A stretch of DNA of 64,000 bases from Paenibacillus sp. YN15 (GCF_003285005.1 NZ_QMFA01000006.1:1-64000); one strand, 5' to 3'; shown: positions 7,879 through 16,686, counted from the stretch's first letter. Translations and numbers: made by a program. Notes: generated by a model not told the origin, from the sequence alone.

Positions 7879-9351
7879 TTAATGGCCAGTCATCATGGAT
7901 GCCTGGGCCTGGCTTGCGCCCTCTTCGCTTTCCCCGGGCACCGCCTTGGGCTTGCGGAGAATCAGCGCCAGCAGAGCGCCCAACGCCGCGATGCCCGCCG
8001 CAACCAGGAAGGTATCGCCGTAGGCGCTGGCGGCGGCTTGGAGAGGATTGCCTCCGGATTCTGCATGCACCTTCATCTGGGAGGTCAGGTAACCGGTGAG
8101 TCCCGCTACCGCAAAGGATACCATCACCTGCTGGGCTGCAGTTGTCAGCGGTGTGACCCGACTGACCAGTTGTTTGGGGGCGGATTGAAGCACGTGAGTA
8201 TTCACGGGCATCATGGTCAGACCCATTCCCGCTCCCATCAGTCCCAGGAAGCCCATAATGTACAGCAGGCTGGTATCCGGCGTCATCCGGGAGAGCATGA
8301 ACATGCAGAAGGTGATAATGCTGAGGCCGGTGATGGCCAAAGGACGAGCCCCCACCTTGTCGAATAATTTACCGCCGATGGGCATGACCAAACCGGAGGC
8401 CAGCGCCTGGGGAAGCATAACCAGGCCGGTTTTCAGCGGCCCGTAGCCTTTCACTGTCTGGTAGAACAGCGGAATGAGCACCATAACGCCGAACAGGGCA
8501 ATCTGCATCAGCCATGCGATCACAATGCCTCGGGTAAAGTCGGAGGAGCGGAATACCCGCAGCTCCAAAAGAGGCTGTTTTTGCCGGAGCTCAACAATGA
8601 TGAAGAGCACAAGCGCAACGCCGCCGATGGACAGTCCGGTGAGAGTGGAGGCGGAGGTCCAACTGGTGCCGCCCTCGCTTACGCCGTATGCCAGCATGGA
8701 GAAGGCCACCGGCGCCAGGAGAATGCCCAGAATGTCCAGAGACGGTACGGATTTGGTTTCAAAGGCGGGCAAATATTTTATGCTCACCAGAATGGCGATG
8801 GCTCCCAGGGGCACATTGATCAGAAAAATCCAGTGCCAGGTGGCATACTCCACCAGCCATCCCGACAGCACCGGGCCGAGGGCCGGGGCCAGCAGCATGG
8901 GAATGCCCAGCATGCCCATGATGGAGCCGATTTTGTCACGCGGCGCAAGCCGGAAAACGATGGCCATGCCGATGGGCGCAACCATGCCGCCGCCGATGCC
9001 CTGAATAATCCGGTAGAGGATCAGTTGGGCCGGAGATGCGGCCAAAGAACACAGGGCGGAGCCCAATGTGAACAGAATAATGGTAAGCAAAAAGATTCGT
9101 TTGGCGCCGAACCGGTCCGTCATCCAGCCGGCCAGGGGAATAACGGCCGACAGCGCCAATGTATATCCGGTAATGGTCCACTGCATGGTTGTTACAGAGG
9201 AACTGAAATCCTCCACCAGGCGGGGCAGCGCCACATTGACCACCGTGCTGTCCAGAATAACCATCATCATGCCCAAAATGACGGCCATCAACGGGCCGAT
9301 CAGCTGCCTGAGGGAAAACTCGCTTCCCTGGACTTGTTTTTTTGTACTCAT
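7879..9351 (-). CDS. DHA2-family (EmrB/QacA) multidrug MFS transporter
   Basis: This is a 490-residue membrane exporter with about 14 hydrophobic segments, as in the DHA2 drug:H+ antiporters. Motif A is GWMTDRFGAKRIFL, and the antiporter motif C is seen as ALGPVLSGWL near residue 160. An early helix has MMMVILDSTVVNVALP, typical of EmrB/QacA. The start ATG at 9351 follows AGGAGATGGAGCGGT. It is divergent from a TetR gene at 9552 across a 200-bp region with two interleaved dyads, the standard arrangement of a repressor and its drug pump. Substrates cannot be told. Confidence 0.93.
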   Translation of the reverse strand: MSTKKQVQGSEFSLRQLIGPLMAVILGMMMVILDSTVVNVALPRLVEDFSSSVTTMQWTITGYTLALSAVIPLAGWMTDRFGAKRIFLLTIILFTLGSALCSLAASPAQLILYRIIQGIGGGMVAPIGMAIVFRLAPRDKIGSIMGMLGIPMLLAPALGPVLSGWLVEYATWHWIFLINVPLGAIAILVSIKYLPAFETKSVPSLDILGILLAPVAFSMLAYGVSEGGTSWTSASTLTGLSIGGVALVLFIIVELRQKQPLLELRVFRSSDFTRGIVIAWLMQIALFGVMVLIPLFYQTVKGYGPLKTGLVMLPQALASGLVMPIGGKLFDKVGARPLAITGLSIITFCMFMLSRMTPDTSLLYIMGFLGLMGAGMGLTMMPVNTHVLQSAPKQLVSRVTPLTTAAQQVMVSFAVAGLTGYLTSQMKVHAESGGNPLQAAASAYGDTFLVAAGIAALGALLALILRKPKAVPGESEEGASQAQASMMTGH

Positions 9352-9394
9352 ACCGCTCCATCTCCTATTCAAAATGTCTATATCTCGTTATTCT

Positions 9395-9445
9395 AATGAA
9401 CATATGGTATATTAATAAACACAGTGTTCATTAAAGAGCCATATG
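9395..9445. promoter_or_regulatory. Interleaved dyads, candidate TetR operator
   Basis: AATGAAC (9395-9401) pairs with GTTCATT (9426-9432). CATATGG (9401-9407) pairs with CCATATG (9439-9445). The two 7-bp inverted repeats overlap in the AT-rich region between the divergent tetR and efflux genes, close to the start of the latter. The assignment to the TetR protein is inferred from position. Confidence 0.6.
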
Positions 9446-9551
9446 CCTATTATAGGGAGATTTCCGGCAATTGCAATAATCATTATTATGTAATCTGTCC
9501 GATAATCGCCATTAAGGACGCGTATGTCAATTAAGTTGGGGTGGAAAAGAA

Positions 9552-10217
9552 ATGTCAACGGAAGAATTCACTATTGACCGGCGCATTGTGCGGACCAGAC
9601 GGATGCTTCGGGATGCGCTGATCGATCTGATTGAAGAGCGGGGGCTGGAAGGGCTGACCGTCCGGGACTTGACCCAGCGGGCCGGATTGAATCGAGGCAC
9701 GTTCTATTTGCATTACAAGGATATTCAGGACTTGCTGGAGCAAAGCAAGGAGGAGGTGCTGAAGGGGCTGACGGAGTCGGTGACGAGAGCCGCGGAACGG
9801 AATTGCGGAGATGGAAAAGCGGGCAAAACGGACAATATGGGCGGCAGCGCGCCGCCTCAAATTGCACATTCCAATACATTGGGAGCGTTCGAATATTTTG
9901 CCCGGCATTCCCGTTTCTTTGCCGTTATGATGGGTCCCAAGGGAGATCCGTGTTTTTTTCTGGAGTGGAAAAAGGCCATGATGGAGGATATGACGAAAAA
10001 ATCAATGAAGCACCAGCCGGATGACAGCCGGCTGCCCATTCCCAGGGACTATCTGGTGGCCTACATTGTGTCCGCCCATCTGGGACTTATCCAGCATTGG
10101 CTGGAATCGGGGATGAAGCTTACTCCGCAGGAGATGGCGGCTCTCATGACCAGGCTGAACGTGCTTGGACCCAAACGGATCTTCCAATCGTCCAGCTTTG
10201 CCGAGCCGCCGGAATAA
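9552..10217 (+). CDS. TetR/AcrR-family transcriptional repressor
   Basis: A 221-residue protein. The N-terminal HTH (about residues 8-55) reads RTRRMLRDALIDLIEERGLEGLTVRDLTQRAGLNRGTFYLHYKD in pieces, with RAGLNRGTFYLHY as the recognition-helix region. The C-terminal part is all-helical ligand binding and dimerisation. The start follows GGGGTGGAAAAGAA. It is divergent from the DHA2 pump and convergent with the next MFS gene. By family and layout it probably represses the pump and itself. Confidence 0.9.
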   Translation: MSTEEFTIDRRIVRTRRMLRDALIDLIEERGLEGLTVRDLTQRAGLNRGTFYLHYKDIQDLLEQSKEEVLKGLTESVTRAAERNCGDGKAGKTDNMGGSAPPQIAHSNTLGAFEYFARHSRFFAVMMGPKGDPCFFLEWKKAMMEDMTKKSMKHQPDDSRLPIPRDYLVAYIVSAHLGLIQHWLESGMKLTPQEMAALMTRLNVLGPKRIFQSSSFAEPPE

Positions 10218-10218
10218 T

Positions 10219-11529
10219 CTAAACGCCGGTTGCTTCTTCCTGCGTCGGCGCCGCGGATTTGCGGAGGCGGAAATAAAGGATGATGCAGACAATCGGAATA
10301 ATGGCGAGAATGCCGCTTAGAATAAACGCTCCGTCAGGACCCAGCTTCTCGGCCGCCGACCCGGCGAAAAGGTTGCCCAGCGGGGTGGTGCCGGTGAATA
10401 CCAGGGAATAGATACTCATCACCCTGGCTCTGTATTCATCCTTGGAATGGATCTGCAGGGTGGAGTTGCAGCTGGTGCTGAACAAAATATTGCAGACGCC
10501 CAGCAAAGCCAGCGCCAAGCCTGTCAGATACAAGTTGCGGGTAAAGCCGATGACGGACAAAAATACCGAAATCAGCACACTGCAGGTGAGGATCAGCCTC
10601 ATGCGCGGCCCGCCCTTGCTGCGGATGGACATGGTCAGGGCGCCGAGCAGCGAACCTGCGCCGATACAGGACATGAGAAAGCCGTAGGTCCCTTCCTCCA
10701 TATGGAGCACGCTTTGGGTGAAGGAGGGAATCAGCACATTGAAGTTGAAGCCCAGCACACCGATGACCACCAAGAGCAGCAGGGTTTGCGACAGAACCCG
10801 GTCCTTGGCGATATAAACGAAGCCGTCCTTGATTTCGCTAAAGACGCCGGAACCGGGCTTTTTGGGACGCACATACGGCGTTGCCTGGATGCGGGTCAAA
10901 CTGAACAGAACGGCGAAGAAGCTGAGTCCGTTAAGCAGGAAGCACCAGCCTGCCCCCAGAAAGGCCATCATGGAAGCGCCAATGGCAGGGCCGATAATCC
11001 GGGCCAGATTGAAGGTGGCGGAATTGAGGGCGATGGCATTCATCAGATCGTCTTTGCCCACAATTTCGATGGTAAAGGATTGCCGGGTCGGCATGTCAAA
11101 ATTATTGCTCATCCCCAAAATGAAGGCCAATACCAGAATGTAACCGTATTCCACTTTATCGGTAAATACAAGGGCGGACAAAATAAAAGCCAGCAGCATG
11201 GAAACCGTCTGGGTCACCATGAGAATGGCCTTTTTGGGAAAACGGTCAATCACCAGGCCGGCAAACAGGGAAAAGAAGGTTACCGGCATAAATTGGATGG
11301 TCCCCACCAGCCCCAGGAGAAACGGGGAGCCGGTCAGCTTCAGCACCAGCCAGGATTGGCCGATGTTCTGCATCCATGTGCCGATCAGGGAAACACATTG
11401 CCCAAACCAGTAATACCGGAAATTCCGGTGGGTTAATGCATGAAAATGATTGTTGACCAAACGGGAAATAGGACCTCCTGCAATTCTTGGCTGTTCCGTT
11501 TTAAAAACCTCCGCTTCACAAGGATTCAT
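10219..11529 (-). CDS. DHA3-type MFS transporter
   Basis: A 436-residue membrane protein with about 12 hydrophobic segments, of the MFS_3 / EntS-like (DHA3) group, which includes siderophore and macrolide exporters. The N-terminal part shows NFRYYWFGQCVSLIGTWMQ, a signature of this branch, and GLVIDRFPKKAILM as motif A. It ends 2 bp after the stop of the convergent tetR gene. The start is uncertain: ATG 11529 has no clear RBS, and a TTG about 29 codons downstream follows AGGAGG at a long spacing. The substrate is unknown. Confidence 0.85.
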   Translation of the reverse strand: MNPCEAEVFKTEQPRIAGGPISRLVNNHFHALTHRNFRYYWFGQCVSLIGTWMQNIGQSWLVLKLTGSPFLLGLVGTIQFMPVTFFSLFAGLVIDRFPKKAILMVTQTVSMLLAFILSALVFTDKVEYGYILVLAFILGMSNNFDMPTRQSFTIEIVGKDDLMNAIALNSATFNLARIIGPAIGASMMAFLGAGWCFLLNGLSFFAVLFSLTRIQATPYVRPKKPGSGVFSEIKDGFVYIAKDRVLSQTLLLLVVIGVLGFNFNVLIPSFTQSVLHMEEGTYGFLMSCIGAGSLLGALTMSIRSKGGPRMRLILTCSVLISVFLSVIGFTRNLYLTGLALALLGVCNILFSTSCNSTLQIHSKDEYRARVMSIYSLVFTGTTPLGNLFAGSAAEKLGPDGAFILSGILAIIPIVCIILYFRLRKSAAPTQEEATGV

Positions 11530-11654
11530 ATTGCTTTTGGCTTCCGTGCCCTTTCGACTTTTACCAGTATAGCATATCCCATATGTTTGAAGACAGCGTT
11601 ATCATAATGAAATACAGAGCTAATCGCATGCGAAAAAGCATTCAATCGCAAATC

Positions 11655-11780
11655 GTATATGAAATTTCATATATAAAACCTGGAGATGGCATCAAAATGG
11701 CAAGTTGTATATGAAATATCGAATACAATTCCTTGAAATCATGGAGCTGGGGCCGTTTGTATATGAATTTTCGAGTACAG
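11655..11780. repeat. Three copies of a palindrome-like motif with a 52-bp period
   Basis: GTATATGAAATTTCATATAT (11655), GTATATGAAATATCGAATAC (11707) and GTATATGAATTTTCGAGTAC (11759) start exactly 52 bp apart. The common core GTATATGAAWWTTCNNRTAC is close to a palindrome. Fifty-two base pairs is five turns of B-DNA, so all copies face the same side of the helix. The set lies between the divergent MFS gene and the ylxM promoter. The period is not a multiple of three, which argues against coding. Confidence 0.75.
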
Positions 11781-11899
11781 CTTCCCTGGGATGTGGCACC
11801 CGGCGGGATCGTGGGCTTATAATACGTTACCGCCTCCGCAGCTTTATCCGCCTCTGGCTTGGACCAAAGTATGAAAGGGGGAGTGACAAGGTAATATGC

Positions 11900-11928
11900 T
11901 TGACATTAACGGATGGATCGGCTAATAT
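11900..11928 (+). promoter_or_regulatory. Sigma-A-like promoter of the ylxM-ffh operon
   Basis: TTGACA (11900-11905), a 17-bp spacer and TAATAT (11923-11928). It is the strongest promoter match upstream of ylxM, about 115 bp from its start. Confidence 0.8.
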
Positions 11929-12000
11929 AGTCAATGTTCGGTGTAAAGGAATGGGCCTTGACACCTGTGGCGAGATTGCCGCGGTTGTCCTGCGTCCACT

Positions 12001-12023
12001 TCCGGATGCAGGGCGCATCCGGA
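12001..12023 (+). other. Stable hairpin in the ylxM leader
   Basis: A perfect 9-bp stem TCCGGATGC / GCATCCGGA with loop AGGGC, immediately followed by the ylxM Shine-Dalgarno region (GGGAGGG). There is no T-tract, so it is not a terminator. It could affect translation or mRNA stability. Confidence 0.6.
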
Positions 12024-12042
12024 TCGGGAGGGTCGCCTGAAG

Positions 12043-12408
12043 ATGGAAGATGACACGCTGCTGGAACGGACGAACCGGGTGAACACCCTGTTCGACTTCT
12101 ACGGGGCGCTGCTGACGGACAAGCAGCAATCCATCCTGTCCCTGTATTACCAGGATAATTTCTCCCTGGGCGAAATCGCCGCAGAATTCGAGGTCAGCCG
12201 GCAGGCGGTGTATGAGCACCTGAAGCGGGCCGAGCAGGCGTTGGAGGACTATGAGGGCAAGCTGGGTTTGGCGGGGCAATTTGCACGCCGAAGGTCAGCG
12301 GCAAACGAGCTGGAAGCATTGATAAAACGACGGCAGGGAGAAGACAGTAGGCGGATGCTGGAGCTGCTCTCCCGGCTTTTGACCATAGAAGTGAAGGAAG
12401 AGTCCTAG
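12043..12408 (+). CDS. ylxM: YlxM, SRP-associated DNA-binding-like protein (UPF0122)
   Basis: A 121-residue protein with a sigma-70 region 4-like HTH: LTDKQQSILSLYYQDNFSLGEIAAEFEVS, where SRQAVYEHLKRAE is the recognition helix. The family always sits just before ffh in Firmicutes and is a proposed modulator of the signal recognition particle. It is slightly longer than the usual 105-115 residues; its TAG stop coincides with the left edge of a MITE-like element, so the original C-terminus may have been altered. First gene of the operon driven from 11900. Confidence 0.93.
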   Translation: MEDDTLLERTNRVNTLFDFYGALLTDKQQSILSLYYQDNFSLGEIAAEFEVSRQAVYEHLKRAEQALEDYEGKLGLAGQFARRRSAANELEALIKRRQGEDSRRMLELLSRLLTIEVKEES

Positions 12409-12570
12409 GGCGTGTCTGATAACTCCGAGGGGAGCAGATTTTGCAGAATTTTCGTTCCAGGCAAGGAACTTTCGTGAAGGCGTACCGGGGGTACGTCAAG
12501 CGGAAGTGACGAAGCATGGGGCGAAAAGGCGGTGAAAGATGCCCTCAAGCGGGTTGTCAGACACGACCTA
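12406..12570. mobile_element. MITE-like element between ylxM and ffh
   Basis: The 165-bp segment is bounded by 18-bp terminal inverted repeats: TAGGGCGTGTCTGATAAC (12406-12423) and, read inward from the other end, TAGGTCGTGTCTGACAAC (12570-12553), with 16 of 18 matching. Both ends carry TA, which suits a TA target duplication. The interior has further self-complementary parts (GTACC-GGG-GGTAC near 12483) and no transposase. It separates two genes that normally lie a few bases apart. No second copy was found in the window. Confidence 0.75.
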
Positions 12571-12621
12571 AGTGACTTGTTCCGCATGAAGCAATATTTA
12601 GGACGACGGGAGGCGGGGCGC

Positions 12622-13989
12622 ATGGCATTTGAAGGATTGGCCAGCAGGCTGCAGAATGTGTTCGGAAAGCTGAAGTCCCGGGGCAAGCTGACGGAGGATG
12701 ATGTCAACGAAGCCTTAAGAGAGGTGCGTTTGGCTCTTCTGGAGGCGGATGTGAACTTCAAGGTCGTCAAGGATTTCATCGCCAGGATCAAGGAACGCGC
12801 CATCGGCCAGGAAGTGATGAAGAGCTTCACCCCCGGCATGGTGGTGGTGGATATCGTCAACAAGGAGCTGACCGCTCTGATGGGCGGCACCCAAGCCAAG
12901 CTGGCCCGGTCCAACCGTCCGCCTACGATTATCCTGATGGCCGGTCTGCAGGGCGCGGGCAAAACCACCTCCACAGGCAAGCTGGCCAAATATTTGCAAA
13001 AGCAGAATCACAAGCCGCTGATGGTGGCCGCGGATATCTACCGGCCTGCCGCCATTAAGCAGCTGCAGGTTTTGGGCGAGCAGCTGAAGGTGCCGGTGTA
13101 CGCTCCCGGAGCGGATGTGAATCCTGTGGACATTGCCAAACAAGGCATTGACCACGCCAAGGAGCATGGGCATGATTATGTGCTCATCGATACCGCAGGC
13201 CGTCTCCACATCGACGAGGCGCTGATGGAGGAGCTGAGCCGGATCAAGGAAGCCGTCCAGCCGGACGAGATTCTGTTTGTGGTGGACGCCATGACCGGCC
13301 AGGAGGCCGTGAATGTGGCGAACAGCTTCCATAAGCAGCTGGGCCTGACCGGCGTTATCATTACCAAGCTGGATAATGATACCCGCGGCGGCGCGGCCAT
13401 CTCCGTCAAGGCGGTTACAGGCTGTCCCATCAAGTTCGCCGCCACCGGCGAGAAGATGGATGCCCTGGAGCCTTTCCATCCCGAGCGGATGGCTTCCCGG
13501 ATTCTTGGCATGGGGGATATGCTGACCCTGATCGAGAAGGCCCAGGCCAACATCGATGCGGACAAAGCCAAGGAAATGGAGCGCAAGCTGCGCAAGGCGG
13601 AGTTCACCTTCGATGATTTCCTGGAGCAGATGGAGCAGGTCAAGAAGATGGGCCCCTTGGACCAGATCCTGGACATGATGCCGGGTATGGGCAAGATGAA
13701 GGACCAGATGAAGAATGTCAAGATCGACGAGAAGCAAATGGCCCGCACGGCCGCCATCGTCAAATCCATGACCAAGGAAGAGCGCGCCAAGCCGGAGCTT
13801 CTGAGTCCGACCCGCCGCAAGCGGATTGCCTTGGGCAGCGGCAACACGGTGGTGGAGGTCAACCGCTTCATCAAGCAGTTCGAGGATATGCGGAAGATGA
13901 TGAAGCAATTCTCCGGCATGATGGGCAACGGCAAGAAGAAGGGCGGCATGTTCGGCAAGATGGGCAAGGGCGGCCGGTTCCCTTTTTAG
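12622..13989 (+). CDS. ffh: Signal recognition particle GTPase Ffh
   Basis: Ffh binds signal peptides and 4.5S/SRP RNA and delivers ribosomes to FtsY at the membrane. It has 455 residues. The N domain begins AFEGLASRLQNVFGKL; the G domain has LQGAGKTTSTGKLA (P-loop), DTAGRLHID and TKLDNDTRGGAA; the Met-rich M domain (from about residue 300) ends in the Gly/Lys/Met tail GKKKGGMFGKMGKGG. ATG 12622 is chosen because it follows GGGAGG by 8 nt and gives the usual N-terminus. The frame stays open upstream into the MITE, but that extension is not family-like. Confidence 0.97.
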   Translation: MAFEGLASRLQNVFGKLKSRGKLTEDDVNEALREVRLALLEADVNFKVVKDFIARIKERAIGQEVMKSFTPGMVVVDIVNKELTALMGGTQAKLARSNRPPTIILMAGLQGAGKTTSTGKLAKYLQKQNHKPLMVAADIYRPAAIKQLQVLGEQLKVPVYAPGADVNPVDIAKQGIDHAKEHGHDYVLIDTAGRLHIDEALMEELSRIKEAVQPDEILFVVDAMTGQEAVNVANSFHKQLGLTGVIITKLDNDTRGGAAISVKAVTGCPIKFAATGEKMDALEPFHPERMASRILGMGDMLTLIEKAQANIDADKAKEMERKLRKAEFTFDDFLEQMEQVKKMGPLDQILDMMPGMGKMKDQMKNVKIDEKQMARTAAIVKSMTKEERAKPELLSPTRRKRIALGSGNTVVEVNRFIKQFEDMRKMMKQFSGMMGNGKKKGGMFGKMGKGGRFPF

Positions 13990-14029
13990 AAAATATAGGC
14001 TTTGATTTTGTTAAGGAGGTGAAACAACA

Positions 14030-14302
14030 ATGGCAGTTCGCATTCGTCTGAAGCGTATGGGTTCCCACAAGGCTCCCGTTTATCGCGTGGTGGTATCTGA
14101 TTCCCGGTCTCCCCGTGACGGACGTTTTATCGAGGAAATCGGTACTTATAACCCGCTGACCGCCCCTGCTACCGTCGCAATCGACGAGGAGAAGGCGCTT
14201 AAGTGGCTGGGCGACGGCGCGCAAGCGTCCGACACCGTCCGCAACCTGTTCAGCAAAGCCGGCATTATGAAAAAGTTCCACGAGTCCAAATTGCAGAAGT
14301 AA
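14030..14302 (+). CDS. rpsP: 30S ribosomal protein S16
   Basis: A 90-residue ribosomal protein starting [21 protein letters not shown], the family signature, and followed by [18 protein letters not shown]. The RBS AAGGAGG lies about 10 nt upstream. Its place between ffh and the KH-domain gene is universal in Firmicutes. Confidence 0.98.
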   Translation: MAVRIRLKRMGSHKAPVYRVVVSDSRSPRDGRFIEEIGTYNPLTAPATVAIDEEKALKWLGDGAQASDTVRNLFSKAGIMKKFHESKLQK

Positions 14303-14325
14303 TTTGGCTTAACGGAGGGCGGCAT

Positions 14326-14556
14326 ATGAAAGATCTGATAACCGTAATCGCTAAGGCGTTGGTGGATCATCCGGAAGATGTCAGCGTAAATGCCGTGGAG
14401 CGCAGTCAGGAAATCGTGTACGAGCTTACCGTGAACCCCAGCGATATCGGCAAGGTGATCGGCAAGCAGGGACGCATCGCCAAAGCTTTGCGGACAGTGG
14501 TCACATCGGCCGCTGTCAAAGAGAACAAGCGAGTGAGCGTTGAAATCGTATCATGA
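14326..14556 (+). CDS. khpA: KH-domain RNA-binding protein KhpA (YlqC)
   Basis: A 76-residue single-KH-domain protein. The GxxG loop is seen in IGKVIGKQGRIAKALR. Homologues pair with KhpB and bind many RNAs, with roles in cell-length control and ribosome-related processes. The start ATG follows GGAGGGC. It lies 23 bp after rpsP, part of the same operon. Confidence 0.95.
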   Translation: MKDLITVIAKALVDHPEDVSVNAVERSQEIVYELTVNPSDIGKVIGKQGRIAKALRTVVTSAAVKENKRVSVEIVS

Positions 14557-14715
14557 GACGTAGAAGGGGTGAGGGCAACCTTGCCCCTTTTTGCATCGTC
14601 AAACAGAATTTGAAGAGGGTTTTCTTCTTGCCGGACAGAGGGAAGAAAACCGGCTTGAAATGCTGTAAAGCCCAGAATGGACCGCACTCTACTGGAAAGG
14701 GAAGTGTATATCGGC

Positions 14716-15237
14716 ATGAGCGACAAGCTATATAATGTAGGAAAAATAGTCAACACCCACGGCATCCGCGGCGAATTGAAAATTTTGTCCCAGACGGATT
14801 TTCCCGAGCTGCGTTTTGTCAAGGGAAGCAAGCTGATCCTGGTGGAGCCGGAAAGCGGCAAACAAGTGATTGCCCAGGTGGAGCAGGCCCGTGAGCACAA
14901 GGGGATGTTTATAACCCGTTTTAAGGAATGGGATAACATCAACCAGGTGGAGCAGTACAAGGGCTGGCTTTTGAAAGTGGGTGAGGAGAATCTGGCCGAC
15001 CTGGACGAGGATGAATACTATTACCACGAAATCCTGGGATGCTCGGTTGTGACGGCCGGGGGGGAGAAGCTGGGACAGATCACGGAAATCCTCACTCCCG
15101 GAGCCAACCATGTCTGGGTGGTCAAACGTCCCAAGGGCCGTGATCTGCTCCTGCCCGTCATCGATGATGTGGTGCTCGAGGTGGATGTGGAGAACAAGCA
15201 GGTCACGGTAGAGCTTATGGAAGGGCTGCTGGAATGA
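14716..15237 (+). CDS. rimM: 16S rRNA processing protein RimM
   Basis: A 173-residue 30S maturation factor that binds S19 during 16S 3'-domain assembly. The N-terminal RimM domain has [18 protein letters not shown]. The C-terminal PRC-barrel contains [12 protein letters not shown] and [12 protein letters not shown] 14716 gives the standard N-terminus, though its Shine-Dalgarno (AAGGGAAG) is far upstream; an in-frame ATG at 14677 lacks one altogether. It overlaps trmD by ATGA. Confidence 0.94.
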   Translation: MSDKLYNVGKIVNTHGIRGELKILSQTDFPELRFVKGSKLILVEPESGKQVIAQVEQAREHKGMFITRFKEWDNINQVEQYKGWLLKVGEENLADLDEDEYYYHEILGCSVVTAGGEKLGQITEILTPGANHVWVVKRPKGRDLLLPVIDDVVLEVDVENKQVTVELMEGLLE

Positions 15238-16091
15238 ATATCGATGTTTTGACCTTGTTTCCGGAAATGTTCGAGGGGGTATTCGGCGCGAGCATCCTGG
15301 GGAAGGCCCGCCAGAAGGGGCTGGTGTCCCTGTCGACCCTGAATTTCCGGGACTATGCCAACAATAAGCATAATACGGTGGACGATTATCCCTTCGGCGG
15401 AGGGGGAGGCATGGTGCTGAAGCCGGGGCCGATCTTCGCTGCGGTGGAGGATTTGATGGAGCGGCGTTATCCCGGAGGGAATGGCGGGAACGGTGCCGCC
15501 GCCGATCTGGCGGAGTTGCCGGAGGGTCAGCCATGCCCACCGGAAGGACCGGCAAACCCGAAGTACCAACCACCGCGGGTGATTCTCATGTGTCCCCAGG
15601 GGGAGCCCTTCACCCAGCGGAAGGCGGAAGAGCTGGCCCGGGAGGAGCATCTGATCTTCATCTGCGGCCATTATGAAGGTTATGACGAGCGCATCCGGCA
15701 GCATCTGGTCACCGACGAGCTGTCCATCGGGGATTATGTGCTGACGGGCGGCGAGCTGCCGGCCATGGTGGTGATCGACAGCGTGGTGCGGCTTCTGCCC
15801 GGCGTTCTGGGCAATCAGCAGTCCGCTGTAACGGATTCCTTCAGCACGGGGCTGCTGGAATATCCCCATTACACCCGTCCGGCCAAATTCCGGGACTGGG
15901 AGGTGCCGGAGGTGCTGTTGTCCGGCCATCACGAGAATATTGAGCTGTGGCGGCGCAGACAGTCCCTGAAGCGGACCTGGAGACGGCGTCCGGAGCTATT
16001 GCGGGAGCTGGAGCTGTCCAAGAAGGACAAGGAATGGCTGGCGGAGCTGGAGCGGCGGCAGGAGGCCTCTGTGGAAGCGGAGGAGGAGTAG
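15234..16091 (+). CDS. trmD: tRNA (guanine-N1-)-methyltransferase TrmD
   Basis: TrmD methylates G37 next to the anticodon, using S-adenosylmethionine, which prevents frameshifting. It is a trefoil-knot SPOUT enzyme with [12 protein letters not shown] at the start, [25 protein letters not shown] and [11 protein letters not shown]. At 285 residues it is longer than the usual 240-250. Extra material lies at about residues 80-115, a low-complexity Gly/Pro/Glu-rich insert ([11 protein letters not shown] ... PPEGPANPK) before the conserved RVILMCPQG, and there is a charged C-terminal tail. The active-site segments are intact. It is translationally coupled to rimM. Confidence 0.97.
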   Translation: MNIDVLTLFPEMFEGVFGASILGKARQKGLVSLSTLNFRDYANNKHNTVDDYPFGGGGGMVLKPGPIFAAVEDLMERRYPGGNGGNGAAADLAELPEGQPCPPEGPANPKYQPPRVILMCPQGEPFTQRKAEELAREEHLIFICGHYEGYDERIRQHLVTDELSIGDYVLTGGELPAMVVIDSVVRLLPGVLGNQQSAVTDSFSTGLLEYPHYTRPAKFRDWEVPEVLLSGHHENIELWRRRQSLKRTWRRRPELLRELELSKKDKEWLAELERRQEASVEAEEE

Positions 16092-16155
16092 AATTAAATC
16101 CCCCTCTCGATCTGCGGATCACGCGCAATTTTCGCGAAAAGTTGTAAGACAAACA

Positions 16156-16184
16156 TTGCTATGTGCCCGCAGATATGGTAGTAT
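16156..16184 (+). promoter_or_regulatory. Sigma-A-like promoter of rplS
   Basis: TTGCTA (16156-16161), a 17-bp spacer and TAGTAT (16179-16184). It gives rplS its own transcript start after trmD. Confidence 0.65.
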
Positions 16185-16189
16185 ATTTA

Positions 16190-16280
16190 ATGTTGTGATT
16201 TGATAACGGTGGTCCTCTACGCGGTTGCGGCTCATCAATAGGGATGAATGCCGATGGAGCGGAATGAACACCTGTGTGGA
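16190..16280 (+). promoter_or_regulatory. Probable L19 leader (autoregulatory mRNA element)
   Basis: The rplS 5' leader of about 100 nt contains ACGGTGGTCC, CGCGGTTGCGGCTC and a GC-rich fold ending before the RBS. Firmicute rplS genes commonly carry the L19 leader structure here. The match is from memory of the motif and by position, not from a covariance model. Confidence 0.5.
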
Positions 16281-16293
16281 AGGAGGAAGTCAA

Positions 16294-16638
16294 ATGAACT
16301 TGTTGGTTCAAGAAATTACGAAGGAACAGCTTCGCAAGGATATCCCCAGCTTTCGTCCAGGCGACACCCTGAAGGTGTACGTAAAGGTTATCGAGGGCTC
16401 CCGCGAGCGGGTTCAGCTGTTTGAAGGCGTTGTAATCAAGCGTCGCGGCGGAGGCATCAGCGAAACGTTTACCGTTCGCAAAATCTCCTACGGGGTTGGC
16501 GTGGAAAGAACATTCCCGCTGCATTCTCCGAAGCTTGATAAAATCGAAGTAGCCCGTCGCGGTAAGGTTCGCCGCGCCAAGCTGTACTACCTGCGCGCAC
16601 TGCGCGGCAAGGCAGCAAGAATCACCGAAATCCGATAA
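16294..16638 (+). CDS. rplS: 50S ribosomal protein L19
   Basis: A 114-residue large-subunit protein at the 30S/50S interface. Family features: [34 protein letters not shown], and [18 protein letters not shown]. The RBS AAGGAGG lies 7-8 nt before ATG. It is transcribed from its own promoter and closed by a terminator. Confidence 0.98.
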   Translation: MNLLVQEITKEQLRKDIPSFRPGDTLKVYVKVIEGSRERVQLFEGVVIKRRGGGISETFTVRKISYGVGVERTFPLHSPKLDKIEVARRGKVRRAKLYYLRALRGKAARITEIR

Positions 16639-16646
16639 GATTGAAC

Positions 16647-16686
16647 AGGGGGCTTGGGCACAGCACAAGCCTCCTTTCGGTTTTTT
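16647..16686 (+). terminator. Terminator of rplS
   Basis: GGGGGCTTG and CAAGCCTCC pair around GGCACAGCA, followed by TTTCGGTTTTTT. Confidence 0.75.

Noticed and set aside
11705-12040. Open frame of 111 codons containing YMKYRIQ-like repeats upstream of ylxM
   Set aside because: The repetition comes from the 52-bp DNA period, which is not a multiple of three, and the frame crosses the ylxM promoter.
12532-12621. N-terminal extension of Ffh
   Set aside because: The added residues come from the MITE-like element and the gap. ATG 12622 has an RBS and the family N-terminus.
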